In this document: one piece after another, positions 1 through 12,419 of the stretch
Layout of the letters: each line of letters begins with the position of its first letter
Position numbering within the stretch: position 1 is the first letter of the stretch
Origin: Elysia crispata
Taxonomy: Eukaryota > Mollusca > Gastropoda > Plakobranchidae
NCBI GenBank assembly: GCA_033675545.1
Contig: JAWDGP010005843.1
Coordinates: 1 to 64,000, forward strand
Direction: 5' to 3'
Length of the DNA stretch: 64,000 nucleotides
Notes under the pieces: generated by a model
Databases searched by the model: none
The model's input: the letters and a program-made list of their open reading frames with translations, nothing else
Told to the model about the DNA's origin: nothing
Position numbers and translations under genes: made by a program

Positions 1-2690
1 TAAATCCAATATGGCCCCCGGTTAATTTCTATTTTGGCCATCTCTATAATTAGCATAAATTCAATATGGCCGCCGGTTAATTTCTATTTTGGCCATCTCT
101 ATAATTAGCATAAATTCAATATGGCCGCCGGTTAATTTCTATTTTGGCCATCTCTATAATTAGCATAAATTCAATATGGCCGCCGGTTAATTTCTATTTT
201 GGCCATCTCTATAATTAGCATAAATTCAATATGGCCGCCGGTTAATTTCTATTTTGGCCATCTCTATAATTAGCATAAATTTAATATGGCCGCCGGTTAA
301 TTTCTATTTTGGCCATCTCTATAATTAGCATAAATTCAATATGGCCGCCGGTTAATTTCTATTTTGGCCATCTCTATAATTAGCATAAATTCAATATGGC
401 CGCCGGTTAATTTCTATTTTGGCCATCTCTACAAGTAGCATAAATCCAATATGGCCGCCGATTAATTTCTATTTTGGCCATCTCTATAATTAGCATAAAT
501 TCAATATGGCCGCCGATTAATTTCTATTTTGGCCATCTCTATAATTAGCATAAATTCAATATGGCCGCCGGTTAATTTCTATTTTGGCCATCTCTATAAT
601 TAGCATAAATTCAATATGGCCGCCGGTTAATTTCTATTTTGGCCATCTCTATAATTAGCATAAATCCAATATGGCCGCCGGTTAATTTCTATTTTGGCCA
701 TCTCTATAATTAGCATAAATTCAATATGGCCGCCGGTTAATTTTATCTTGGTAATCTCTATAATTAGCATAATTTTAATGTGGCCGCCAGTTGATTCTAT
801 TTTGGCCATCTCTACAATTAGCATAAATCCAATATGGACGCCGGTTAATTTCTATTTTGGCCATCTCTATAATTAGCATAAATTCAATATGGCCGCCGGT
901 TAATTTCTATTTTGGCCATCTCTATAATTAGCATAAATTCAATATGGCCGCCGGTTAATTTCTATTTTGGCCATCTCTATAATTAGCATAAATTCAATAT
1001 GGCCGCCGGTTAATTTCTATTTTGGCCATCTCTATAATTAGCATAAATCCAATATGGCCGCCGGTTAATTTCTATTTTGGCCATCTCTATAATTAGCATA
1101 AATTCAATATGGCCGCCGGTTAATTTCTATTTTGGCCATCTCTATAATTAGCATAAATTCAATATGGCCGCCGGTTAATTTCTATTTTGGCCATCTCTAT
1201 AATTAGCATAAATTCAATATGGCCGCCGGTTAATTTCTATTTTGGCCATCTCTATAATTAGCATAAATTCAATATGGCCGCCGGTTAATTTCTATTTTGG
1301 CCATCTCTATAATTAGCATAAATCCAATATGGCCGCCGGTTAATTTCTATTTTGGCCATCTCTATAATTAGCATAAATTCAATATGGCCGCCGGTTAATT
1401 TCTATTTTGGCCATCTCTATAATTAGCATAAATCCAATATGGCCGCCGGTTAATTTCTATTTTGGCCATCTCTATAATTAGCATAAATTCAATATGGCCG
1501 CCGGTTAATTTTATCTTGGTAATCTCTATAACAAGCATAATTTTAATGTGGCCGCCAGTTGATTCTATTTTGCCCATCTCTACAATTAGCATAAATCCAA
1601 TATAGACGCCGGTTAATTTCTATTTTGGCCATCTCTATAATTAGCATAAATTCAATATGGCCGTCAGTGTATTCTATTTTGGCCATCTCTATAATTAGCA
1701 TAAATCCAATATGGCCGCCGGTTAATTTCTATTTTGGCCATCTCTATAATTAGCATAAATTCAATATGGCCGCCGGTTAATTTCTATTTTGGCCATCTCT
1801 ATAATTAGCATAAATTCAATATGGCCGCCGGTTAATTTCTATTTTGGCCATCTCTATAATTAGCATAAATTCAATATGGCCGCCGGTTAATTTCTATTTT
1901 GTCCATCTCTATAATTAGCATAAATTCAATATGGCCGCCGATTAATTTCTATTTTGGCCATCTCTATGATTAGCATAAATCCAATATAGCCGCCGGTTAA
2001 TTTCTATTTTGGCCATCTCTACAATTAGCATAAATCCAATATAGCCGCCGGTTAATTTCTATTTTGGCCATCTCTACAATTAGCATAAATTCAATATGGC
2101 CGCCGGTTAATTTCTATTTTGGCCATCTCTATAATTAGCATAAATTCTATATGGCCGCCGGTTAATTCTATTTTGGCCATATCTATAATTAGCATAATTC
2201 GAATATGGCCGCCAGTTTATTCCATTTTGGCAATCTCTATAATAAGCATAAATCCAATATGGCCGCCGATTAATTCCAATTTGGCAATCTCTATAATTAG
2301 CATAATTTCTATTTTGGCCATCTCTATAATTAGCAAAGTTTGATTTTCATTCTGGTAATCTATATAAATAAAATAAATCCAATATGGCCGCCGGTTAATT
2401 CTATTTTGGCCATCTCTATAATTAGCATAATTCCAATTTCAGTTTGGTAATCTATATAAGTACATTAAATTAAATACTATTTTGGTAATCTCTATAAATA
2501 GCATAATTCTAATATGGCCGCCATTTAATTCTATTTAGGCAATCTCTATATTTAGTATAATCCAATATGGCCGTGGTTAATTCCGATTTGGAAGTCTCTT
2601 TAATTAGCATATTTCTAATATGGCCGCCGGTTAATTCCAATTTGGTAATCTCTATAATTAGCATAATTCCAATTTTACTCGGGTCTGAAA
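1..2690. repeat. 55-bp tandem (minisatellite/satellite) array, left copy
   Basis: About 45 head-to-tail units of 55 bp run from the window edge to about 2340, then decay into shorter, more diverged units to about 2690. Each unit carries an ATATGGCCGCCGGTTAAT core and a TTTTGGCCATCTCTATAATT segment. The central units differ by only one or two bases, which suggests recent homogenisation, while the right end is older. Short open frames reading through the units are by-products of the period and not genes. The array starts before the window, so its true length is unknown. A diverged array of the same family lies in opposite orientation at 41751-42930. Confidence 0.95.
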
Positions 2691-4060
2691 TTCGATTACA
2701 TTTTGATAATATGGTATTATTTTGATGATTTATAGGGATCATTTCGATTCTACAGCATGTCTATTGTATTAGTATAGAGAAAGAAAAAATGGAAATCTTT
2801 CTACCGTTTTGAATTTTTTTTAAATTTCGAATTCTATTCTATTGTAATATTTAATTATGCTTGATTTGTAGAGATAGAAATAAAGAGGATTTTGTCACCC
2901 CTATTTAATTATTCAATATTGATTCACCATCTTTGTGGCAGTTGGCTATTCCATGTTATGTTCCCAACACATATCACCCACGCATTATTATCAATTCGGC
3001 AATAAGGGTTTATGTTTCTATTACTGTAAAATGGAGTTCAATATTTCTTTTGTATAAAAATGACGGATCTTAAACTCTGTGCAAATTGCAATGAATTGAA
3101 ATTACTTGATGAATACCATAAACACATACGAAAACCTATTAAAAACAAGACATTTATCAAAAACAAAGACAGATTAAAAAAAAGAGTGTTATCTGAGTTT
3201 ATTCAGAGAAATCCAAATTATAAAAATATAAAAAGAAATCATTATAATACACATTGTTTTCTAAAATAATTAAAAAGACACATACCAGTCTTTTAAAAAT
3301 AACGTCAGTGAAACTTATGTATATAACATAAACGAATATGACATTTTCATTAAAAGAGATAATACATATAAGGGCATTGCCTGTTAAATGAACTTTAATT
3401 TGTTTGACTTTCAGCTCACATTGCATTACAATAAAAGACAATTAATACTTCACATAAAATTTTTTCAAAAACATTAATTAGGTTTTTACTCCAGTCAAGA
3501 TAGTTTCCATGTTCTCTTTAAATGCGTTATCCAGAGAAATAGTAACTGGATGATAAGAAAGCTTTGAGGATTCAAACAAGGTCCCACGTTTTACTTCTGA
3601 AAAGGAATCACAAAAAAGAAAGATTAATATGGGGGTGAAACCTTAGCCAAATAAAGACTAGGAAAAAAGACGAGGCAACAAACGTTTGTGTCTTTTGTTA
3701 ATCCAAAACTAGGTCGACCGTTTCCACAAGAACCACCACCTTGACATTTACAATGTAAAAAAACACGTCCTCTCTATGTTTTGAGAACGATGTTGTTTTG
3801 ACTGTGAAGGAGTTGCTCTAGATAGCTATTAACAAATGTCATCGTAACAGTGTGCTGATTAACCAGCCGATCGGGTGAGCAATATTCAACTGAAAAGGCT
3901 TGTATTATATTTATAGGCGTCTCGACTAAAATCGACAATGTATGCTGAAACTTGAGTTTCTTTAGAAATGGTTATAAGTTTTGTAACATTTAAAACTAGA
4001 GGCTTATATAAAAAAATATTTAAAACAAAAATAACTTAAATTTTAATATATATATATATT
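2691..4060. repeat. Unique part of a dispersed repeat, left arm of an inverted pair with 40790-41750
   Basis: This stretch, next to the 55-bp array, is repeated in reverse complement at 40790-41750. Matching blocks include the TATAAAA-ATGACGG region near 3053-3066, the block 3290-3440, the block around 3590-3660, the GACGAGGCAACAAACG block near 3670 and the block 3975-4055. The block order differs between the copies: the 3975-4055 block lies before the GACGAGG block in the right copy. The right copy also lacks most of 2691-3000. I could not assign the repeat to a known family. Confidence 0.8.
3060..3269 (+). CDS. Small conserved ORF in the dispersed repeat, zinc-ribbon-like start (69 aa), function unknown
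   Basis: The 69-codon frame starts MTDLKLCANCNELK, with a Cys-x2-Cys pair at residues 7-10, followed by a Lys/Arg-rich stretch and an end reading HYNTHCFLK. A TATAAAA string directly precedes the ATG. The same ATG context and the CANC motif recur in the inverted copy near 41690, so the frame belongs to the repeat and not to a single-copy gene. A Cys-x2-Cys followed by basic residues resembles the zinc-ribbon heads of some HNH-type nucleases, but this is only a pattern likeness. It looks like a fossil of an element-encoded protein and no function is assigned. Confidence 0.35.
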   Translation: MTDLKLCANCNELKLLDEYHKHIRKPIKNKTFIKNKDRLKKRVLSEFIQRNPNYKNIKRNHYNTHCFLK

Positions 4061-4077
4061 GTCATTGTATGCTCATG

Positions 4078-4080
<3 letters not shown>

Positions 4081-4148
<68 letters not shown>
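4081..4148. repeat. (CT)n microsatellite
   Basis: An uninterrupted CT run of about 34 units is followed by a pyrimidine-rich tail. The flank at 4170-4265 recurs next to the CT run at 6687-6745, so this microsatellite belongs to a duplicated segment. Confidence 0.97.
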
Positions 4149-4150
<2 letters not shown>

Positions 4151-4169
4151 CCCCTTTCTCTCTATTTCT

Positions 4170-4270
4170 CTTTCTCGTTCTAACCCTCTTTGAAATTTGA
4201 AGTAAAAATAAAGCCAGAAAATACATCGCTACATGGCGACTTACATAAAGATAGCACTGTACAAAGTTTT
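4170..4270. repeat. Flank of the CT microsatellite, duplicated at 6746-6850
   Basis: The stretch beginning CTCTTTGAAATTTGAAGTAA and running through ACATGGCGACTTACATAAAG is nearly identical at both sites and directly follows a CT run in each. The open frame across 4190-4495 has no recognisable protein features. I see nothing else between 4270 and 5080. Confidence 0.75.
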
Positions 4271-5084
4271 TTAACTAAAAATATAGGAAGAGAAGTTCAC
4301 AAATATATTCTTTCATATAATGCTATTTTTATCACTGTCAGTCAATCCCACAAGTGCCTCGAATTAACCTGGATTAGAAATATTGTTACTACCCCGAGGT
4401 CCTCCTTTAAAAAATCGGCTAGTTGCACCCTTGGGTCCACATATCCCTCACATAAAAGCCTCAAGAGTTGGGAGAAAAAGAAAAAAAAGGTTTGACTCTG
4501 GTTAGCCAGCTCTAATAAGAGTTTAGAGCTAATGTCTTAATATGAAGTGAAAAACAGAAATGAAGATTTAATATGGGAAAAAATGATATCGGACAAGGGA
4601 AAAGGAGAAAATCCTCATAGTCTAAGCCCAGAATAAGACAGAACGACAAAAATGGGAGAGAAAAGAAAGAGTGAGAATGGAGGCGAGGTTTAGACAATTA
4701 CATCATACAGTGTTGAGCTGAAGATCATATTCTTATAGCTCAATATTAAAATGGCTTCACTGAAGAGCAAAAAAAGAATGGCTACAGCAAGCAGTGTAAA
4801 AATTAAATGTATGTTTATAAAAAGTGTAAATCTTAGAATGCTTTAAGATTAACTCAAATTTATAATATTTGCTCAAATTAGAGGTAAAAAAGCATGACTT
4901 ATATTGGGCGGCAGCTCAGAGCCAACTCTGAGAAAGAGGAATGAGGGTATCTTCCCTCTGCTAGTCTGTGAGAGGTCCATGGGCAAGACCAATTAAAAAT
5001 AAAACATGAAATGATATGAGACAGCAACAATGTGAGTTGATGGGTAAATCAGCTCATTAAAAAAAAAAAAATAAATAAATAAAG

Positions 5085-5925
5085 TGCGGTGTCTGACAAG
5101 GATGTGTGCTTGCTCCAGACCTTTTCTCTCTCTACAGTGAAATGATTTGAGAAGCATAGAAGGATACCGAGGAATTAAAATAGGAGGGCACAAAGTAAGC
5201 AACATGAGATACGCTGATGACGCTGTATTAATTGCAGAAAATAAAGAAGACTTGCCACAATTATTAGACATCACTGAAGAAGAAAGCAGAAGGAAAGGAT
5301 ATGGATTAAAGAGCAAAAATACAGAAGTAATAGTCGTCAATCGAAACAATGAGTGTGCACAGATCAATTCTTTAGTAGCCAAAGATAATTCGTTCAGGAA
5401 TCAATGCAAATACTTGGGCACTTGAATGTGAAGAGATGGACACAACAACTGTGAAATCGCATCAAAAAAGGCACTGGAGTGTTTTACTGAACCCATCCTT
5501 ATGTATGGATGTTAGGCTTGGACAATTTAAAAAACAACTACAAAATTAACTGGAGGAAACAGAAATGTGGTTCCTAAAGAGAATGCTATGAATCTTATTT
5601 ATGGACTTCAAAGAAATCAAACTAAAGTGTGGTACCAGGAGCTGGCATATATATGCTCATAAATACCATATTTAATCTACAGGCAGTATTTTTTGGCCAT
5701 GTGATGAGAAAAAAGAAACTGAAACATCTTTGAGAACTGGGTTGATTTTAAAGGAAAAGGCAACAGGGGAAAGAAGCGAGAGAAGATGTAGCATGGATGA
5801 AAAAAGTGGCTAAATGTAAAATGAGTGACAGATGCACTAACACAACAGCATCAAGGGATAGAGATGCGCAAAAGGTCATGATTGCCTAATCTAAAGAGCA
5901 GGGCACCTAATTCATTGATATACCG
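5085..5925 (+). mobile_element. LINE (non-LTR retrotransposon) reverse-transcriptase remnant, 3' part
   Basis: The start encodes a QGCVLAPDLFSLYSEMI block (RT motif). After a frame change comes the catalytic block MRYADDAVLIAENKEDL (YADD box) and later an FFGHVMRKKKLKHL segment and a DRDAQKVMIA segment, which are characteristic of the RT C-terminal part of an animal LINE family. A GGGCACCTAA string marks the coding end. Several stops and frame changes break the frame, so it is dead. Its 5' part (endonuclease and early RT) is absent, as expected of a 5'-truncated copy. A related fragment lies on the opposite strand at 38150-39022 and a 3'-end scrap lies near 40905-40965. RTE or a related clade is possible, but I cannot fix the clade by eye. 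Confidence 0.85.
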
Positions 5926-6236
5926 GATATTTTCCATGAATCATCTAAGGATTTGTGTCTAGCTACAAAAAAAAAACAACAAAAAAAGATGTATCTAATA
6001 AACGTAGTTGTAAGCAATATAAACATATATTGTCTATGTTGTTTGAACGTAGATGAATACCACATATGTTGAGCGCTGTTCTACATAAAATTATGTATAG
6101 ACAACCACTGCCATAAGTACAGCAAAGATTGCAAATATAACATCTCACTCCAGTTCTATAACATTTTCAAAGCTGGAAAGTTCAAAGGACTCAAATCACA
6201 CATAGTGAAAAAAAAAACATAATACGAAGGAATGTA

Positions 6237-7233
<997 letters not shown>

Positions 7234-7570
7234 AACCAACAGAAGGTCTCAGCACTTTTTCTATGACATCAAAAGCAGTGATCACATGAATTTATAGTAG
7301 TTTAAAATTCTTGAGAAAAGAAGATCAACTTACACATCAAGGGCAAAACTAGGTGTTGCGTCACTCTTCAAAACTCAGTAGATGGTAAGGATTCTCTTTC
7401 AAAAGCACATTGTCTCAAGTTGCTTAGTCTGTGGCTGCTGATCTTCTCAAAATGAAGAAGAGGTTGAAGATCTCTGTCAGATTATCACTGAAGATGTTGA
7501 GAGGAACATATAATTATGAATAGAAAGGAACGAGTTACACAGAGAAGGGATAGGGAAGAAAAGAAGGGGA

Positions 7571-7583
7571 TATATATATACAT

Positions 7584-7661
<78 letters not shown>

Positions 7662-7787
7662 ATATACTTTTGTAATAGTTTTAAAGTGGCTTTATAAACT
7701 GAGGATTTTCTTTTCTAATGCTGAAACTGGTTTTAATGAAGCAAGTTTTTCTCGGTGTAATGACAAGTTATAAATTTGTATATTAGA

Positions 7788-7838
<51 letters not shown>

Positions 7839-7974
7839 TTATATACTTTTGTAATAGTTTTAAAGTGGCTTTATAAACTGAGGATTTTCTTTTCTAATGC
7901 CTAGTTAATGCATCAGCAAGTTTTTTCATAAATGGACAAGTTATAAATTTGTATGCATTATATATTTTTATATT

Positions 7975-8043
<69 letters not shown>
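7571..8043. repeat. Three (GA)n tracts with a ~180-bp tandem duplication between them
   Basis: GA runs lie at about 7588-7658, 7789-7834 and 7977-8043, the first preceded by a short TA run. The spacers 7659-7788 and 7835-7976 share a long match (ATACTTTTGTAATAGTTTTA and onward to ACAAGTTATAAATTTGTAT). The unit GA-tract plus spacer is therefore tandemly duplicated, and the second spacer carries small insertions. Confidence 0.93.
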
Positions 8044-8047
<4 letters not shown>

Positions 8048-8074
8048 TATGGTATCCTGACAAAAAAAACGAAA

Positions 8075-8460
8075 CACCTAGCTGTACTCACTATTATCAT
8101 ATGAAGAAATAAGAATGATCTTTCGTTGGAAATAATTGGCGGTGAGCTGTGGGTGTAAAGATAGAGAGAAGAAATTTTTTTATACACATGAATGATAAAA
8201 TAAACACCAATATCATGGATAGTTTGAAGTACAATACAAATCTCAATATTGGAATTGAAATGTATAAAAATTTATATTAATAATAATGGAAAAATATCGT
8301 ACTCAGCGTAGAATTATATTTTTACCATTTCTTTTGCACGTCCAACCTTCAACAAAAGTTTGTCTGTCCAAGGACAGAATTTGTGGGGGATCACATGAAT
8401 GTATAATGTATACAGAATTCCCTAAATTTACGGACAATTCTCTTTCCTGTACAGTGGAAC
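8075..8460. repeat. Old dispersed repeat, copy 1 (copy 2 at 30345-30790)
   Basis: Sequence from the GAAGAAATAAGA block through GGAAAAATATCGTACTC to GACAATTCTCTTTCC matches 30345-30790 in the same orientation with many substitutions and small gaps, so both copies are old. At 8452-8515 a stretch ACAGTGGAACCCATGTTTAA followed by TAGCG and TATAACGACAG resembles terminal repeats of pogo/Tigger-type DNA transposons. The second copy lacks that end. The family was not identified. Confidence 0.6.
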
Positions 8461-8772
8461 CCATGTTTAACACCTTGAATAGCGAAAACCATTGCTATAA
8501 CGACAGAGCTAAATAACACCTTTTTTTCCTATATTCAATTTATTTCTGCAAAATTGACACTGCTTCCCAACCTATAAAAACTGGAAAGAAAGCACCAAAA
8601 CTTTTAATAGAAAAAAAATCCTTAGCATTTTGCCCTGCCTGCATTGTAACAGTACAAGCGAACAAGCAATGCAGGCTTTCCTGTCTTTTCTCCACAGTCC
8701 ACATGTATATGAAAATATGTATTTATTTCCATAAGAGGCAGAATAGAAAAAAACAAAGGAAAGTGTAATTAC

Positions 8773-9603
8773 TTCTTGGGTGAGGCCATGCCCTTGATAG
8801 TTCAAATACTGCACTGTGATGGCCAGGAAGGGCGGAGACTGGTCTTTCGGCCTCTGGATCTTCAACCGAATCTTGGCTTGACAATCTAGTTTGAGGGACC
8901 TGTGAAAGTGATGAAGAGTATGTAGTTATGTATCTATAGATGGAGTTGAATGCTACAAAGTTCATTTAGTGTATAGCATCAAGCCACATGGTAGGCAGTG
9001 GCCAACATCTAAAGAAAAATAACTTTGGCTTATAAAATCTGAAACCTCAAAATAAATGATTGATTGGCAAATCTAGATCTAGAGTAAATTAAAAATATTT
9101 GTCCTATGAACTGCAAAATGTTTCAGATCAGTACTCTGACAATGCCTTTCAATAAGGCTTTTGGTGCCCTCATGCCAAATTTTCCATTCTGTTATAGATC
9201 TAGAATCTAGATCTAGATCTACTCCAAGAGGCAGGGAAGGATTTAAAAATCTAGGCTTAAGATAACTCACCCCTTATCTTTAACCAACCACTAAAATCTA
9301 AAATCAGATCGTCTAGATCTGGATATAAGACCTATCTATATTTAACTCTAGATCTCATTAGCACAATTGATGGGACTTACCTTTGGCATGGGCGCTGACC
9401 CGTCGAGGAGCTGGTGTGTTTGGACGGGGAGTGCTTGCACACAAAGAGAATGATTTTATATTTTAGGTACTTCAGTATTAGTTCTTTCACTGACTCACTC
9501 GATCTTTTCACAAATAGACTGTGAGTGCCACTGAAAATGATTTAAGGGCTGCCTCAAACTCTTCATACGTTTTGAACACACGTCCTTTCTCCATTTTGAA
9601 CAT
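8773..9603 (-). pseudogene. FAR1/ZSWIM-like DNA-binding domain, two exons, one frame change
   Basis: Exon A (9603-9381) opens with MEKGRVFKTYEEFEAALKSF. After a one-base frame change it continues with LKYKIILFVCKH and then TGQRPCQR, ending at a consensus GTAAGT donor (9380-9375). Exon B (8899-8773) follows an acceptor CAG and joins in phase to read LDCQAKIRLKIQRPKDQ and then AITVQYLNYQGHGLT, ending at a possible GTAATT donor. The spacing of Tyr-Lys-x-Ile, Cys-Lys-His, the Arg-Pro turn and the Cys-x-Ala-Lys-Ile-Arg block fits the N-terminal domain of FAR1/ZSWIM-type proteins, which is shared with MULE transposases. No catalytic transposase or SWIM part is seen downstream. The frame change argues for a pseudogene or an assembly indel. 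The start at 9594 (MEKG) or 9603 is uncertain. The family call rests on pattern memory. Confidence 0.6.
9195..9220. repeat. AGATCT/TCTAGA short repeat cluster
   Basis: Overlapping TCTAGATCTAGATCT strings sit here and again at 27563-27590, 27911-27940, 43986-44010 and 46071-46083. They are short palindromic runs of no known function that recur across the window and look lineage-specific. Confidence 0.6.
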
Positions 9604-9739
9604 TGGTGGAAAGGAAGTGAGATCTGAGTCAAACACGAATTTTGTGACGTCACATGTATATCTGTGTCCGTTCAGACCAGTACCAATTATCTAGGAGGCC
9701 TGTTCATAGGTTATGTAATATTATTCAGATGGGCCGGTC

Positions 9740-9862
9740 TGCGGGGTGCTAGCAATGTGCTCTCTCTCTCTCTCTCTCTCTCTCTCATCTTTAGCTTGGT
9801 CTCTCTCTCTTTCTCTGCTCTCTCTCATCTCTACTTCCAACGTCTCAGTCTCTCTCTCTCTC

Positions 9863-9923
<61 letters not shown>

Positions 9924-9954
9924 TTTAGCTTAACTGACTCTCTCTTAACCTCCG

Positions 9955-9985
<31 letters not shown>

Positions 9986-10247
9986 TCTCTCTCCCTCTCC
10001 CTCGTCTCTCTCTCTCCCTCCCTCCTCCTCTTCATCATAACTTCTAAGTACATGTAGGCTATACATTCAAATACTTAGAAACTCAAATGCACATGTACAC
10101 CTTTTCGAGATTTGATAATACAGTGGTACGGTACATCAAATACCGGCACTGGAGTGACACTCTAAGAACACGTACATCAGATAATGGGGAGAGTTTTTAA
10201 TTGTATCAAGTCAGAAGAAGCAAATGAAGAGAGAGGGAAAGAGGGAG

Positions 10248-10289
<42 letters not shown>

Positions 10290-10379
10290 AGACAGAGATT
10301 ATAATTTTGTAAAATTCGACCAAGGAACAAAAACAAACATAGCCACTAAGATCTTAGAGCAAGAGATAAAATAATGAAT

Positions 10380-10433
<54 letters not shown>

Positions 10434-10606
10434 GAGAGAGTGGGTGACAGAGAAACAGACAGCCAGAGAGAGGTCTATTTGTGTGTGGAGAAAGGGGGGT
10501 GCTAAAGATATGGTAATAGGTGCTAGCCATAAAGGTGCACTTTATATCTGTAGCACTTCTCTCTTTCTTTCATCTCTGGCTCAATCCGACTCTTAACCCT
10601 TCCGGG

Positions 10607-10686
<80 letters not shown>

Positions 10687-10960
10687 GCACACACTCTCCC
10701 TTCTCATCATAATTTCTATTACATTCAAATATTTACACTTTGAAACTCAGATCCACATGTACACCTTTTCGAGACTTGATAACACAGTGTTACAGTAGGC
10801 TACATTAAATAAAGGCACTGGAGTGACATGTCAAGAGCAAAACAAGGAATGACAGAATGTGAAAGACAAAAAAAGATATGGTGATATTTAGAGTGAAAGA
10901 GATACAGACAGAAGTCTATGTGTATGTGGGAGGGGGGGGTGGTCAGAATAATGGGCAGTA
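9740..10960. repeat. CT/GA-rich minisatellite block with ~660-bp tandem duplication
   Basis: CT runs at 9762-9786, 9856-9920, 9956-10018 and 10609-10684 and GA runs at 10250-10282 and 10378-10440 alternate with spacers. The spacer 10030-10170 recurs at 10695-10830, sharing CACATGTACACCTTTTCGAGA and GGCACTGGAGTGACA. The ACAGACAG, GGTCTAT and GGGGGG piece near 10455-10500 recurs near 10905-10940. The block is therefore a degenerate tandem array of a large unit containing microsatellites. No gene is supported here. Confidence 0.85.
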
Positions 10961-10965
10961 CTAAC

Positions 10966-11647
10966 CTGTTCCAGTGTAAAAATGAAGGACAACTTCTAGC
11001 TGATCCCATTGATTCACAGTTTTACAGGGGAAATTTGGGTGTGTTACCAATTTAAAACCGTTGTAGTCTTCAAATTGAATTACAGTCACTCCTGCATCTG
11101 CATCTCTAAGTCTAATATGGAAGTATATAACATATTCATGCATACAACCACCGCGACTGAAGCTGGCAAGTGCTTGTTCTGTTCTATCTGCATTACAAGC
11201 ACTGAGTCCATAGAGGAGCAAACTTTCTTGAAGGGCTTCCTTAACAGTGTCACAGTTAAAGTTATTTTTTACTATGAATGTATCCAGTTCGTCAATTTCT
11301 CTGACTTTGTTTTCACTGACAGCTTTTTTTTGGTAGGGCGAGGAGTTTTTGGATGAGCATGTGATATGGATGGTGAAGGTATCTCACCAAAGTTAATAGG
11401 AGGATGCATAGAGATTATAAATATTATCTTCCTCTTCGAATGTGAGGAGTATCAGAGAGCCAGTGTCGACTACATACTCCAATATGTTCAGTCACTTTCT
11501 CAACTTTGTTTGGGAGACTCGAAACCCATTTATGACATTCAGTTGGGTCCTTCGGAAAACCATAATTATAAAATAACCGTTTCACTTTCTTTCCCCTTCT
11601 GACTGGCATAGCCGCTCTTACAGTTTGTAACAGTGCACTTTCTTCCC
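10966..11647 (-). pseudogene. THAP zinc-finger domain fragment, frame-disrupted
   Basis: After a TTTAG acceptor (exon start 11647) the minus strand reads RKCTVTNCKSGY, giving the Cys-x4-Cys half of a C2CH THAP finger (codons at 11637-11635 and 11622-11620). After a frame change in a T-rich run it reads YGFPKDPTECHKWVSSLPN and then VCSRHW, giving the Phe-Pro-x-Asp-Pro and Trp marks and the Cys-x2-His half (11474-11463). A proline-rich frame PPINFGEIPSPS follows in a third frame. A long open stretch including GLFKLVTHPNF-like residues near 11090-11010 ends at a GTTAGT donor (10965-10960). At least two frame changes break it. Whether it was a host gene or the DNA-binding end of a transposase cannot be told from sequence alone. 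THAP assignment is good; the downstream part is unrecognised. Confidence 0.6.
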
Positions 11648-11898
11648 CTAAACAATAAACAGTTAAGGAAATTGATAATGACACCGATACACCATATAAT
11701 GAAATATGAAACTTAAGGTTAAAGTATTGAGGGCACTTTGAGTATCAGAGATTTTAGTTAAAAGGCTTTTAAAAAACTTTGGCTCCCACTTCAGCACACC
11801 TTCTCTCTATAAAGTGATATCGCAGAGACCATAAAGGGAAAAGCTAATTAAACTTAAAGCATATTTAGATGAACTTAACATGTATAATTGTTTATCAG

Positions 11899-12019
<121 letters not shown>

Positions 12020-12419
12020 CATTGTATGATGTTTGGTGGCACGGGTCATACTCTATCAGTGTGCACACATTTAGAGGAAAATCTACACCAAATCACAAGA
12101 AAGCATTCTTGGAATGTTCCACATTGAAAGCATCTGTTAGAACAAGGTGCAATCCAAGGGCGAATAGCAGAGAATAAGATAAGAAATATAATCCAAGAAA
12201 GAATGAATGTAATCCAATAACAAAATGGCAGGAGAGTCCAGTGAAAACACAGTGTGTACTGCTAAGCATGCTATAATCAACTGTTCAAACCTCGCGCAGG
12301 TGGCTGATAGCTAGCCAGATGATGGCCCATCTGAATAATGTTACGTAACCTTGTGAACAGGCCTTCTAGACAGATGGTACTGCTATAGACACATTGTTTG
12401 TATATTTTGAACCACGTGA

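Noticed and set aside
627-2343. Short ORFs (such as TGGHI repeats) within the 55-bp arrays
   Set aside because: 55 is not a multiple of three, so frames shift between units. The frames arise from unit drift and are not conserved as protein.
1-2690. CRISPR-like direct-repeat array
   Set aside because: Units are contiguous 55-bp copies without unique spacers, and the genome is eukaryotic. The array is a minisatellite or satellite.
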